A stretch of 64,000 nucleotides of DNA from JAHDNZ01 sp036721855 (lineage in GTDB: Bacteria; Bacillota; DTU065): NCBI GenBank assembly GCA_036721855.1, contig DAIMKF010000001.1:62001-126000 (forward strand), read 5' to 3'. The notes below the pieces were generated by a model. The model worked only from the letters and a program-made list of their open reading frames with translations. It searched no databases and was not told where the DNA came from. How positions within the stretch are numbered: position 1 is the stretch's first letter; every line of letters starts with the position of its first letter. The position numbers and the translations under genes were made by a program. Positions 34,542-43,703 of this stretch are shown piece after piece.

Positions 34542-34957
34542 TGGGTATGTTTTCAGTTTTTAATATTAGTGCTTCCGGTTTAACTGCCGAAAGGTTAAGG
34601 ATGGACATTATTTCCAACAACATTGCGAATGCTAATTCTACTAGAACTGAATCAGGTGGCCCATATCGCAGGGAGTTACCGGTTTTTGCGACTATTCTGG
34701 AACGAGAGCTAGCAAAAAATACAGTAGCTAATGGTGTTAAGGTTGTAGGTATTGTTAAAGATAATTCACCTTTTAAAATGGTCTATGATCCCGGACATCC
34801 TGATAGTAATGCACAAGGATATGTTGAGATGCCAAATGTTGAAGTGGTAAAAGAAATGGTTGATTTAATAACTGCAAGCAGGGCTTATGAAGCTAATATT
34901 GCTGTAATAAATGCTGCCAAAAATGCAGCAGCCAAAGCCCTCGAAATAGGACGTTAA
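34541..34957 (+). CDS. flgC: Flagellar basal-body rod protein FlgC
   Basis: Proximal rod protein, 138 residues. The N-terminal motif FNISASGLTAERLRMDIISNNIANANSTRT and the C-terminal motif VEMPNVEVVKEMVDLITASRAYEANIAVINAAK are both typical of FlgC. The ATG overlaps the flgB stop by one base, and GGGAGG precedes it. Confidence 0.97.
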   Translation: MGMFSVFNISASGLTAERLRMDIISNNIANANSTRTESGGPYRRELPVFATILERELAKNTVANGVKVVGIVKDNSPFKMVYDPGHPDSNAQGYVEMPNVEVVKEMVDLITASRAYEANIAVINAAKNAAAKALEIGR

Positions 34958-34972
34958 TTGAGGAGGTAGATA

Positions 34973-35263
34973 GTGGTGATTGAAAAAATTAACAACAATT
35001 TACCTTTAGCCAAAACAGCTACTCCTCAAAAGGCATTAACTAATGCTTTTGGTAATTATCTCAAAGAAGCGCTTGAAAATGTCAATGAGACCCAGATTCA
35101 AGCTGACGATCTAAGGGTGAAGATGGCTCTTAAGGATCCTACTATTGAACTGCATGACCTTACTATAGCCGCGGAAAAGGCAGCGATAGCCTTAAACGTT
35201 ACCTTAGCAATAAAGGATAGAATTATCGAAGGATATAAAGAAATTATGAGGATGCAGGTCTGA
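34973..35263 (+). CDS. fliE: Flagellar hook-basal body complex protein FliE
   Basis: Small (96-residue) adapter between the MS ring and the rod; probably the first export substrate. The C-terminal LTIAAEKAAIALNVTLAIKDRIIEGYKEIMRMQ is the diagnostic FliE segment. GTG start (34973, or the next GTG) behind TGAGGAGG. Confidence 0.94.
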   Translation: MVIEKINNNLPLAKTATPQKALTNAFGNYLKEALENVNETQIQADDLRVKMALKDPTIELHDLTIAAEKAAIALNVTLAIKDRIIEGYKEIMRMQV

Positions 35264-35281
35264 TAAAGGAGCAAGGTTACA

Positions 35282-36829
35282 ATGAACTCATTGGCGCAGC
35301 TAAGTTCACAGACAAAAGAATTTTGGCAAAAACTGGATAAAAAGATCAAATGGCTGGCCATTATTTTATCTGCTGCTATCTTTATAATTCTTGCAGGACT
35401 AGCTATTTTTGGTAACAAAGAAAAGTTTTCGCCACTGTTTTATGATTTAGATCCTGCTGATGCCGGCAGAATAATTGGCAAGCTTGATGAGGATAAGATC
35501 TCCTATAAACTGGAAAACGGTGGAAAAACAATCTTGGTGTCAAAAGATAAGGTGGACAGTCTTAGAATATCCTTAGCAGCATCAGGAACAGTAACTGGTG
35601 GAGTAGTTGGAAACGAGTTATTTGATCAGACTAAATGGGGTATAACCGATTTTGAACAAAAACAAAGGTTTAAAAGGGCTCTTGAAGGTGAGTTAATTCG
35701 CAGTATAAGAACCCTAGACGAAGTCAGAGATGCTCGAGTGCATATTGTTATTCCCGACTCTTCTCCATTTTTAGATGATGAAGGTTCAGCTACGGCATCT
35801 GTCGTTTTAACTTTAGATCCCTATGCAAAGATCAACCAAGAAAAGATAAAAGGCATTGCAAATTTTATGGCTGGAGCTGTACCGGGACTGATTCCGGAAA
35901 ATGTTACGGTAATGGATGCCTCCTGGAACATTTTATCTGACCCGGCTATGTTTAAAAGTAATGGCTTTGGGCAAACTACGCAACCAAACAACCAGTTAGA
36001 ACTAAAAAGATCCATTGAGCGTGAGCTTGAGCTAAGACTGCAAAGCATGTTAGAAAGGATCTTTGGTTTTGGCAAAGTGGTAACCAGAGTCTCTAGTGAA
36101 CTGGGATTTGATTATAAGGAAACCAAAGCGGAAAGGTTTGAACCGGTCAGTGGCTCCAAGGGAATTGTTCGAAGTGAACAGCAAACTAAAGAAAGCCAAA
36201 GTGGCACAAGTTCACAAGCTCCCATAGGAGTTGCAGGTATAACCAGTAATATTCCCGGCTATCAAATTACTAGTGACGCTACAGATACTAGTTCGTCCGA
36301 TCGAAGCGAGTCTATTATCAACTATGAAATTTCAAAAATATCGGAATACTTTGTGGCTGCTCCGGGTAATATTTCCCGGCTCTCGGTAGCGGTTTGGCTA
36401 AATGGCGATCTTGATGAAACCACAAAAGCAAAAGTCAGAGAAGCTATTACTGCTGCTGCCGGGCTTGATTTTAGCAGAGGAGATCAGCTAACAGTTGAAA
36501 GTATTCCTTTTGCAGTTGCAGAAGAACAAATCCCACCGACTCCTGTAAGTGGCCTAGAAGAGTTGAAGCAAAAGGCTTATTTGGCAGCCGGTTTATTGGC
36601 TTTTGTAATTATCTTGGTTGCTTATTTAAGAAGACGTGCCAAGAAGAAAAAAGAAGAAAAGGCTGTGCTTGAGATGGCTGCGGTTTCGGAAGAAGAGCAA
36701 AAATATGCTCAGCTTTTACAGAAAGAAGAGATAGAAAAAGGTTCTCTCGAACGAGAGGTCAAAGTTATGGCCCGACAAAAACCGGAAGAAATTGCCAAGG
36801 TATTGCAATCTTGGCTCATAGATGAATAA
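35282..36829 (+). CDS. fliF: Flagellar MS-ring protein FliF
   Basis: Membrane ring that nucleates flagellar assembly. 515 residues: TM helix 1 (about 23-45), secretin-like YscJ domain (FSPLFYDLDPADAGRIIGKLDEDKISYKLENGGKTILV), the periplasmic ring region with DSSPFLDDEGSATASVVLTL, a second TM helix (about 430-450, LAAGLLAFVIILVAYL), and a cytoplasmic tail that binds FliG (ARQKPEEIAKVLQSWL). It is followed by fliG after 17 bases. Confidence 0.97.
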   Translation: MNSLAQLSSQTKEFWQKLDKKIKWLAIILSAAIFIILAGLAIFGNKEKFSPLFYDLDPADAGRIIGKLDEDKISYKLENGGKTILVSKDKVDSLRISLAASGTVTGGVVGNELFDQTKWGITDFEQKQRFKRALEGELIRSIRTLDEVRDARVHIVIPDSSPFLDDEGSATASVVLTLDPYAKINQEKIKGIANFMAGAVPGLIPENVTVMDASWNILSDPAMFKSNGFGQTTQPNNQLELKRSIERELELRLQSMLERIFGFGKVVTRVSSELGFDYKETKAERFEPVSGSKGIVRSEQQTKESQSGTSSQAPIGVAGITSNIPGYQITSDATDTSSSDRSESIINYEISKISEYFVAAPGNISRLSVAVWLNGDLDETTKAKVREAITAAAGLDFSRGDQLTVESIPFAVAEEQIPPTPVSGLEELKQKAYLAAGLLAFVIILVAYLRRRAKKKKEEKAVLEMAAVSEEEQKYAQLLQKEEIEKGSLEREVKVMARQKPEEIAKVLQSWLIDE

Positions 36830-36846
36830 GAGGTGGGATCGGCTTA

Positions 36847-37869
36847 ATGCAACAGTATAAAAGTAGTCGTGGTGGGTTAACAGGTAGGCAAAAGGCCGCT
36901 ATCCTCATGGTGACTTTAGGGCCAGAATTGTCTGCTAATATTTACAAGCATCTACGAGAAGAAGAAATAGAAGATCTTACTCTAGAAATCGCCAACATAA
37001 GGCGTGTAGAACCGGAAATAAGAGATTCTGTGTTAGCGGAATTCAAAGAAATTGCTTTAGCTCAAGAGTATATTTCAACCGGTGGCATAGAATATGCTCG
37101 TGAACTTTTAGAAAAAGCCTTTGGAGTAGGCAAAGCAGAAGAAATAATAAGAAGGCTGACTGCTTCCTTGCAAGTTCGCCCTTTCGATTTTGCCCGTAGA
37201 GCAGATCCTGCACAACTTTTTAATTTTATTCAAGGAGAACATCCCCAGACCATCTCTTTGATAATGGCCTATCTTCAACCGGAACAGGCGGCAATTATTT
37301 TATCGGCTTTGCCTCCGGAGCAGCAGGTGGAAGTAGCGATACGTTTGGCTACTATGGATAGAACTAATCCGGAGGTTTTAAACGAAGTGGAGTCTGTTTT
37401 AGAAAAAAGATTGGCTAGCTATATCACTCAGGATTCAACTAGTGCCGGGGGGATTCAATCTACGGTAGAGATTTTAAACAGAGTGGATAGATCTACGGAA
37501 AAAACTATTATGGACTCGCTAGAGGAAACGGATCCGGAATTAGCGGAAACAATTCGTAAACGTATGTTTATCTTTGAAGATATTATTACTCTAGATGATC
37601 GTGCTATTCAAAGAATTATTCGCGAGGTGGAATCTAAAGATTGGGCACTATCTCTCAAGGGCAGCAATGATGCTGTTCAGGAGCGAATCTATAAGAATAT
37701 GTCGCAAAGAGCTGCAGCTATGTTAAAAGAAGAGATCGATTATCTTGGCCCGGTGAGACTGCGTGATGTAGAAGAGGCGCAGCAGAGAATTGTCGCTGTT
37801 ATTAGAAAACTTGAAGATGCCGGCGAGATAGTTGTAAGTAGGGGCGGTGAAGATGAAATCATCGTCTAA
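36847..37869 (+). CDS. fliG: Flagellar motor switch protein FliG
   Basis: Rotor protein that takes torque from MotA and is tied to FliF, FliM and FliY. 340 residues in the usual three helical domains. GRQKAAILMVTLGPELSANIYKHL starts FliGN. EHPQTISLIMAYLQPEQAAIILSALP lies in the middle domain and contains the EHPQ motif. The charged torque helix is DDRAIQRIIREVESKDWALSLKG. Its last codons overlap the fliH start. Confidence 0.97.
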   Translation: MQQYKSSRGGLTGRQKAAILMVTLGPELSANIYKHLREEEIEDLTLEIANIRRVEPEIRDSVLAEFKEIALAQEYISTGGIEYARELLEKAFGVGKAEEIIRRLTASLQVRPFDFARRADPAQLFNFIQGEHPQTISLIMAYLQPEQAAIILSALPPEQQVEVAIRLATMDRTNPEVLNEVESVLEKRLASYITQDSTSAGGIQSTVEILNRVDRSTEKTIMDSLEETDPELAETIRKRMFIFEDIITLDDRAIQRIIREVESKDWALSLKGSNDAVQERIYKNMSQRAAAMLKEEIDYLGPVRLRDVEEAQQRIVAVIRKLEDAGEIVVSRGGEDEIIV

Positions 37870-38617
37870 AAGAATTATTAAGAACAAAAATCTTGCCGCC
37901 GGTGAAGTGATTAAGATTGATACAACAAACGAAATTGCTGTCACCAGTGATACCTGGGAAAACTTAGCTGAGGTTAAATTAGAAGAACCGGAAATTACAA
38001 CTGAAGAAGAAATTATTGAAAAAACAGACAAAGAGCTCTTAAATGAAGCTCGAATACAAGCAGCTTTATTGGTTAAAGCAGCCAGAGATGATGCCGAACA
38101 AATTAAAGAACAGGCCTTTGAAACAGGTTATCAGGAAGGTTTAGCCAAAGCTCAAAGATACTACGAAGAAAAGTTACAAATAAGTGTAAAAGCGTTTGGA
38201 AAGGCCTTAAATGATCTTGCCCTTACAAGAGAAAATGTAGTTAAGAAGGCAGAAAATGATCTGATTGAGCTTTTGACATTAATTGTCAACAGGGTTTTAA
38301 GACGTGAAATAGCTAAGGACAATGAACTTATTCTGCGGGTTTTAAAAGAAACATTACCCTTAGTTGCTGAAACAGAAACACTTGTTCTTGAAGTAAGCCC
38401 CCAAGATTTTGAGTTAGTAGAAGCTAATAAAACGACTATGGCCTCTTTTTGCCCCAATGTAAGAGAAATAAAAGTAATAGCTTCTGATACGATAGAAACT
38501 GGAGGCCTTTTGATTCAAAGCAGTTTGGGTAATGTTGAGGCTCGTATATCTACTCAGATTGAGGTTATCTTAGAGGAATTTAATAAACTAATAGATGCAG
38601 AGTCCGAGGGTGCTTAG
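37853..38617 (+). CDS. fliH: Flagellar assembly protein FliH
   Basis: Regulator of the export ATPase FliI; binds it and positions it at the export gate. 254 residues: a charged N-terminus, a coiled region with Ala/Glu/Gln-rich repeats (about 65-110, DAEQIKEQAFETGYQEGLAKA) and a C-terminal V-ATPase subunit-E-like domain (AENDLIELLTLIVNRVLRREIAKD). ATG 37853 is chosen because AGGGG lies eight bases upstream; an in-frame GTG sits two codons earlier. Confidence 0.9.
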   Translation: MKSSSKRIIKNKNLAAGEVIKIDTTNEIAVTSDTWENLAEVKLEEPEITTEEEIIEKTDKELLNEARIQAALLVKAARDDAEQIKEQAFETGYQEGLAKAQRYYEEKLQISVKAFGKALNDLALTRENVVKKAENDLIELLTLIVNRVLRREIAKDNELILRVLKETLPLVAETETLVLEVSPQDFELVEANKTTMASFCPNVREIKVIASDTIETGGLLIQSSLGNVEARISTQIEVILEEFNKLIDAESEGA

Positions 38618-38618
38618 C

Positions 38619-39932
38619 ATGAAAAAATGGCAAAATTTGTATGAGGAGTTAAAAAATGTTAACCTGGTCAAAATGTTTGGGCAAATTGATCAGGTTACAG
38701 GATTAGTTATTGAATCAACAGGTCCTAAGGCTGCTCTTGGAGAGCTCTGTTTATTAGAGACAGCAAAAAAAAAGGAACCTATTTTAGCTGAAGTAGTAGG
38801 CTTTAAGGACAAGAAACTGCTTTTAATGCCTTTGGGAGAAATGACCGGAGTAGCTCCAGGTACCAAAGTAGCCGCAACAGGACAACCCCTTAAAGTGAAT
38901 GTTTCGGATAAACTTCTTGGTCGAGTAGTAGATGGACTGGGAAAACCAATGGATGGTTTGGGTGAAATTGAAGCTCTAAACAGCTATCCTATTACTAATA
39001 AACCCCCTCATCCCTTAAAAAGACAGCGTATTATCGAACCTTTGCCTCTTGGTATTAAAGCAATTGATGGACTTTTAAGCTGTGGTAAAGGCCAAAGGTT
39101 AGGCATCTTTGCAGGTAGTGGAGTAGGCAAATCTACGCTTATGGGTATGATTGCCCGCAATACAGCTGCTGATATCAATGTAATCGGCTTAATTGGCGAA
39201 AGGGGACGCGAAGTACGGGAATTCTTAGAAAAAGACCTCAAAGAAGAAGGTCTCTCACGTTCGGTAATTGTGGTATCTACATCGGATCAACCGGCTTTGA
39301 CAAGGCTTAAGGCTGCTTTTGTAGCTACTACTATTGCTGAGTATTTTCGCGATCAAGGCAAAAATGTTTTATTAATGATGGACTCCATTACTAGATTTGC
39401 TATGGCTCAAAGAGAAGTCGGGCTTGCTATCGGAGAGCCACCTACAACACGTGGCTACACACCTTCGGTTTTTGCTTTACTTCCCAGATTGTTAGAAAGA
39501 GCCGGAGCTGGAGAAAAAGGCTCGATAACGGGACTTTATACTGTTTTAGTTGAAGGAGACGATCTCAACGAGCCGGTTTCCGATACAGTACGTAGTATTT
39601 TAGATGGGCATATTACTCTTTCGCGTGCTTTAGCCTCCCGAGGGCATTACCCGGCTATTGATATTCTCTCTAGTGTAAGCCGTTCTATGCCTGATATTGC
39701 TACAGATTCTCAGCAGGCTTATGCTACTAAACTCCGTAAAGCTTTAGCCAATTACAAAGATGCTGAGGATTTAATAAATATCGGTGCTTATCAGTCAGGC
39801 AGCAATAAAGAAATAGACTATGCTTTAGAAAAGATTGAACCTATAAGAGAATTTCTTACCCAGCAAGTTAATGAAAAACTAGATTGGACCACTACACTTT
39901 CCGAACTGGAAGCACTATTTGTCAAAGAGTGA
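38619..39932 (+). CDS. fliI: Flagellum-specific ATPase FliI
   Basis: ATPase of the flagellar type III export apparatus, related to the F1 beta subunit. 437 residues: Walker A GSGVGKSTLMG (about 165), GLIGERGREVREF, Walker B VLLMMDSITRFAMAQRE and the DGHITLSRALASRGHYPAIDILSSVSR segment. ATG 38619 follows GAGGG and lies two bases after the fliH stop; an upstream in-frame codon is less likely. Confidence 0.97.
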   Translation: MKKWQNLYEELKNVNLVKMFGQIDQVTGLVIESTGPKAALGELCLLETAKKKEPILAEVVGFKDKKLLLMPLGEMTGVAPGTKVAATGQPLKVNVSDKLLGRVVDGLGKPMDGLGEIEALNSYPITNKPPHPLKRQRIIEPLPLGIKAIDGLLSCGKGQRLGIFAGSGVGKSTLMGMIARNTAADINVIGLIGERGREVREFLEKDLKEEGLSRSVIVVSTSDQPALTRLKAAFVATTIAEYFRDQGKNVLLMMDSITRFAMAQREVGLAIGEPPTTRGYTPSVFALLPRLLERAGAGEKGSITGLYTVLVEGDDLNEPVSDTVRSILDGHITLSRALASRGHYPAIDILSSVSRSMPDIATDSQQAYATKLRKALANYKDAEDLINIGAYQSGSNKEIDYALEKIEPIREFLTQQVNEKLDWTTTLSELEALFVKE

Positions 39933-39939
39933 TATTGAA

Positions 39940-40380
39940 ATGAAGAAATTTCGTTTTAGTCTGCAAAAAGTACTTGATGTGGCTCAGACAGAAGAAAAAA
40001 TAGCCTTAGAGGAGTTTGCCAAGGCACAAAAAATATTTTTAGACGAAAAAACTAAACTAAAGAGATGGCAAAAAGAGCTTGCATTACTAAGAACAAGGAT
40101 CTCTCTTAAAGATATTGTGGAGTTAAAAAATCAAGGCAGTTATGGTTTAGTGCTGCAAAAACAAATAGAGTTTTCCGAGCAAAAGCTCTTAGAACTTGAA
40201 GCAGAACTGGAAAACAAAAGACAAGTTCTTATAGAGAAGATGAAAAGAAGGCAACTCCTAGAAAATCTTAAAGGGAAAGCCTTGCTTAAATATCAAAAAG
40301 AGCTTGCGCGAGAAGAACAACTCTTTCTGGATGAAATCGGAGTAACACGATTTGCCAGAAAAGAGGAGGAAGGTATATGA
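39940..40380 (+). CDS. fliJ: Flagellar export chaperone FliJ
   Basis: Coiled-coil stalk-like protein that joins FliI to the export gate FlhA and acts as an export chaperone. About 146 residues, almost entirely helical and charged, beginning with the family start KKFRFSLQKVLDVAQTEEKIALEEFAKAQ. Identity rests on that start, its position after fliI and its size. Start ATG 39940; the stop overlaps the next gene (ATGA). Confidence 0.9.
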   Translation: MKKFRFSLQKVLDVAQTEEKIALEEFAKAQKIFLDEKTKLKRWQKELALLRTRISLKDIVELKNQGSYGLVLQKQIEFSEQKLLELEAELENKRQVLIEKMKRRQLLENLKGKALLKYQKELAREEQLFLDEIGVTRFARKEEEGI

Positions 40381-40958
40381 AATGGTTCGTAGTCATTTTA
40401 GCAGTCTTATTAGCTCTAGGGGTAGGGATTTATGTTTTGTCTTTAGCTAAGGTGATCAATCCTAAAGCTTTTATACTTAATCGGCTTGAAAACTGGAATT
40501 TAACCAAGGAGCTTATTAAAATATATAAAATAGGTCTTAAAGATCAGGAAGTTATCCAAGCCGAGCTAGATAAGCTGAAACAAATTTCAGCAGAGTTAGA
40601 AAAAAAACAACAAGAAATTGAAGCTTTAGAAAAGAATCTGGAAAAGAAAGAAAAAGACCTTGAAGGTCAAGCCTTAAAAATAGAGGCTAGCCTCTCTAGG
40701 CTACAGCAAGAAGAAGCTACCTTAAAAAAAGAGCGCTTAGATAAAGAGGCTCTTAAGGCACAAGCCCAATTATTGACAGAAATGGAAACTACGAAAGTGT
40801 TAGCTATTTTGAATACTATGTCTTTTGAAAAACAGGTAAGCCTTTTAGCACAGATGGATCCAGATACCATTACAGACATAATTGGCAGTATGGACCCTAA
40901 AAAAGCTGCTGATATACTTCCTCAAGTAAGCAAAATTATTACGATAGGAGGTGAATAG
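40377..40958 (+). CDS. ylxF: YlxF/MotE-like protein with MgtE N-terminal domain
   Basis: A 193-residue protein with one N-terminal membrane helix (VVILAVLLALGVGIYVLSL), a long coiled coil (about 60-130, ELEKKQQEIEALEKNLEKKEKDLEGQ) and a C-terminal MgtE-N-like helical domain (TKVLAILNTMSFEKQVSLLAQMDPDTI). Related MotE in alphaproteobacteria is a chaperone for a motility protein. In Bacillota this gene sits between fliJ and fliK, as here. Its exact role is unknown. Confidence 0.85.
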   Translation: MKWFVVILAVLLALGVGIYVLSLAKVINPKAFILNRLENWNLTKELIKIYKIGLKDQEVIQAELDKLKQISAELEKKQQEIEALEKNLEKKEKDLEGQALKIEASLSRLQQEEATLKKERLDKEALKAQAQLLTEMETTKVLAILNTMSFEKQVSLLAQMDPDTITDIIGSMDPKKAADILPQVSKIITIGGE

Positions 40959-42809
40959 ATGGTATTAGCAACCAAATTTCAAGTGCCAGTACAGTTTGTG
41001 CAATCAACTCCAACAGTTAAGCTAAAAGAGGACCCGCTAAAAAGTTCATTTGAGGTTTTTCTAGAGGCTGAAAAAGAGTCTTTAGAAGCAGAAGACATTG
41101 AGACTAGACTGAATAACAAAACAAAGAATCGCCCACCAGACTACCCGGATTTTTTACCGTTGCAACTGCTAATAGCTTTATATCAAATTCTTGAGCAAGA
41201 ACCGGTTATACTTGACGACAACCAATCATGGGCCACCGAAAGTAGTTTAACTGCCAAACAGCTTAAGTGGGCATTGCACCAAGTATCTCAAAAATTCAAT
41301 TCTTTAGAGCTACAACAATTAGATCCGATAGAGAAAACCATTTTGGTATTTAAACAATTATTAGAGCCACCAAATCAATTTGACGATCTTTTAGATTTGG
41401 TAACTGACTTTGCTGATTTTGTACCAACTAACCAAATCGATTCAAACCAAGATATTGCAAATGACTCAACTGCGGCAGAAGTGATTCTAAATAAATTCTT
41501 ACAAGACTTCCAACTTAGACCCACCCCTGAAACAGACTTTAACTCCAATCCATTGATTGCTTATGGGCTAAAAGATAGCGATAGTGAGAATAGTAAGTTA
41601 CCAATCTCATCTACTGAGGAATTTCGCAGGGTAATATTATCTCAAGGCAGCTTAGAACTTCACGAAAGTGTACCCAAAGAAGTCAGACAAGTATTTGAAT
41701 ACCTCTTAGATGCAAACAAAATGCTTAGTATAGAATTGGATGTAGATCCTAAGTTAGTAAGAGATGCTAAAGCCAAAGCTAATCAAAGGGTGGCTATTTT
41801 ATCAGCTATTAAAACAGACTCAGTTGTTCAAGATCTAGCCCAAACCTTAACTAGATTAAGCCAAAGATCAGCTGACATGGCTTATGGCCCCCTAGCGAAG
41901 GTACTCTCCTACCAAAGAGATCCCACTGAGCCCTTCAATTTTGCTGACGATGATTTTTATGCTTATTTAGCCGAAGTAAATAAAGAAGGAGTTTCTATTT
42001 CTAAAAGCGCTGATAAAGATACGTTTTTTGCCCAAAGACAAATTCAAGAATTATTTGAAGCAAATAGCTTTCCTTTAATTGCCAATAAAAAAGAATCTGT
42101 CTTAATTCAAAAAGACTCAAACAGTTTAGTCAACAAAACAGAGCAAAAAAATCACAACTCAGCTATTAAAAAAACCGAGCAAAGTTTACTTGATTCAAAA
42201 ACAGATCTTAAGAAAAGCTTTACTTTGCTAACAACAAAAGAACCTTCTTTGGATGGAACAGAGAGAGACAATGATAAGCGGGATTTCTTGAAAACTGAAA
42301 CCTTTCTGCCAAACAGTAAAGAAACAACATTTACGCCAAAAGATACTAGCAAGGAAGTCTTAGCTACAAAAAGGTTAGTAACCATCAAAGAGATACCCGA
42401 ATTAGTGGTCAAAAGAGTTAATCTTAGTCAGTTAGAAAGCGAAGTAATTAAGCTAAAACTCTATCCTCGTGAATTAGGAGAGGTTCGGATCTCCCTTAAT
42501 GTTAAGTCGGAAATAGTGAATATGAAGTTGGAGTTTGAGAATCCTCTCAGTCAAAAAACATTTAAAGAGCAGCTTCCTCTACTTAAGGAAGCATTGGAAA
42601 GTCAAGGACTTCAACTTGGAGAGTTTAGTTTAGGGACAGGCTCTTTTAATAGGCAGGGAACCTACTTTAATAGACTAGAGCTAGCTGAGGAGTTCTCTTA
42701 CCTTTTAGGTAATCAAAACACAAACAGGACTGAGCAAGTATTGCCAAAAGAAGAGGTTGTTCAAGAAATTAGAAACAGGCAGGATAGTCTTGTAGATTAC
42801 AGAGTCTAA
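40959..42809 (+). CDS. fliK: Flagellar hook-length control protein FliK
   Basis: Molecular ruler that stops hook growth and switches export specificity through FlhB. 616 residues: a long, poorly conserved, polar N-terminal part and a C-terminal Flg_hook domain (about residues 490-570, LESEVIKLKLYPRELGEVRISLNVKSEIVNMKLEF...LKEALESQGL). The length of the N-terminal part usually matches hook length. GGAGGTG precedes the ATG. Identity rests mainly on the C-terminal domain and position between ylxF and flgD. Confidence 0.9.
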   Translation: MVLATKFQVPVQFVQSTPTVKLKEDPLKSSFEVFLEAEKESLEAEDIETRLNNKTKNRPPDYPDFLPLQLLIALYQILEQEPVILDDNQSWATESSLTAKQLKWALHQVSQKFNSLELQQLDPIEKTILVFKQLLEPPNQFDDLLDLVTDFADFVPTNQIDSNQDIANDSTAAEVILNKFLQDFQLRPTPETDFNSNPLIAYGLKDSDSENSKLPISSTEEFRRVILSQGSLELHESVPKEVRQVFEYLLDANKMLSIELDVDPKLVRDAKAKANQRVAILSAIKTDSVVQDLAQTLTRLSQRSADMAYGPLAKVLSYQRDPTEPFNFADDDFYAYLAEVNKEGVSISKSADKDTFFAQRQIQELFEANSFPLIANKKESVLIQKDSNSLVNKTEQKNHNSAIKKTEQSLLDSKTDLKKSFTLLTTKEPSLDGTERDNDKRDFLKTETFLPNSKETTFTPKDTSKEVLATKRLVTIKEIPELVVKRVNLSQLESEVIKLKLYPRELGEVRISLNVKSEIVNMKLEFENPLSQKTFKEQLPLLKEALESQGLQLGEFSLGTGSFNRQGTYFNRLELAEEFSYLLGNQNTNRTEQVLPKEEVVQEIRNRQDSLVDYRV

Positions 42810-42825
42810 GGGGGTGTTAAATAGA

Positions 42826-43251
42826 ATGAGTTACACAGCAAATTCCATTAACTCGACAACTAGCTACACAGCAAGTAGAAAAACTGAAGAAAAGAGAGAT
42901 ATTTTAGGCAAAGACGATTTTCTCAAGCTTTTAATCACAGAACTTAGATATCAAGACCCAATGAACCCATTAAATGATCGTGAATTCATTGCTCAAATGG
43001 CACAGTTTACCAGCCTTGAGCAGCTCCAAAATATGAATAAACTTCTGGAAATTTTTACCGGTTCCCAGCAAGCACTTAGTATGTTTGCTCAAGCAACCAA
43101 TTTGATCGGTTGCAAGGTTAAAGTAGATACAGGGGATGAAGATATCAAAGAAGGCTTAGTCGAAGCGGTGCGCTTTAGTATGTCAGGGCCGGTGATAATT
43201 GTCGACGGTAAAGATTATATGCTGGCTGATTTGCTTGAAGTGAGTAAGTAG
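42826..43251 (+). CDS. flgD: Flagellar hook assembly (cap) protein FlgD
   Basis: Scaffold cap for hook polymerisation. About 141 residues, the short Bacillota form. GKDDFLKLLITELRYQDPMNPLNDREFIAQMAQFTSLEQLQNMN is the diagnostic N-terminal segment. The C-terminal FLN-RFK-like beta part is cut short. ATG 42826 is chosen; an in-frame GTG (42814) overlaps the GGGGG ribosome site. Confidence 0.93.
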   Translation: MSYTANSINSTTSYTASRKTEEKRDILGKDDFLKLLITELRYQDPMNPLNDREFIAQMAQFTSLEQLQNMNKLLEIFTGSQQALSMFAQATNLIGCKVKVDTGDEDIKEGLVEAVRFSMSGPVIIVDGKDYMLADLLEVSK

Positions 43252-43259
43252 GTGATATT

Positions 43260-43631
43260 TTGAATCCGATAATAAAAACCAAGTTAATACCGCCTAATAT
43301 TGCTGCTCAAAAACAGCTATCGCCAAAAAGACAGGAAACTCAACCAGGTTTTGAACAATATTTAAATGCTGCCGTCGATGAGCTGAAGTTTTCTAAACAT
43401 GCCCTTTTAAGACTAGAAAACAGAAAACTAGATCCTGAAGCAAATCAAATTGCGAGGTTGCAAGAAGGTATTGAGATGGCAAGAAGCAAAGGGAGCAAAA
43501 ATACTCTGGTCTTGGTAGATAATTTGGCTTTTGTGGTCAGTGTGAAAAACAATACTGTGGTTACGGCAATGTGTGTGGAACAAAAGGAGAGCAAAGTTTT
43601 TTCTCAGATTGATACTACGGTAATAAATTAA
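43260..43631 (+). CDS. Flagellar operon protein of the TIGR02530 family
   Basis: A 123-residue protein found between flgD and flgE in many Bacillota, often named 'flagellar operon protein'. The core FSKHALLRLENRKLDPEANQIARLQEGIEMARSKGSKNTLVLVDNLAFVVSVKNNTVVTAM is characteristic. It uses a TTG start (43260) behind AGGTGA. Function unknown; a role in hook assembly is inferred from location. Confidence 0.85.
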   Translation: MNPIIKTKLIPPNIAAQKQLSPKRQETQPGFEQYLNAAVDELKFSKHALLRLENRKLDPEANQIARLQEGIEMARSKGSKNTLVLVDNLAFVVSVKNNTVVTAMCVEQKESKVFSQIDTTVIN

Positions 43632-43703
43632 AAAGCGGGTCCTAAAAAGGACGCTTTCTGCCGTGGAATGACAGAAGCGGCAGGAATGGAGGCGTGAGCT
43701 TAT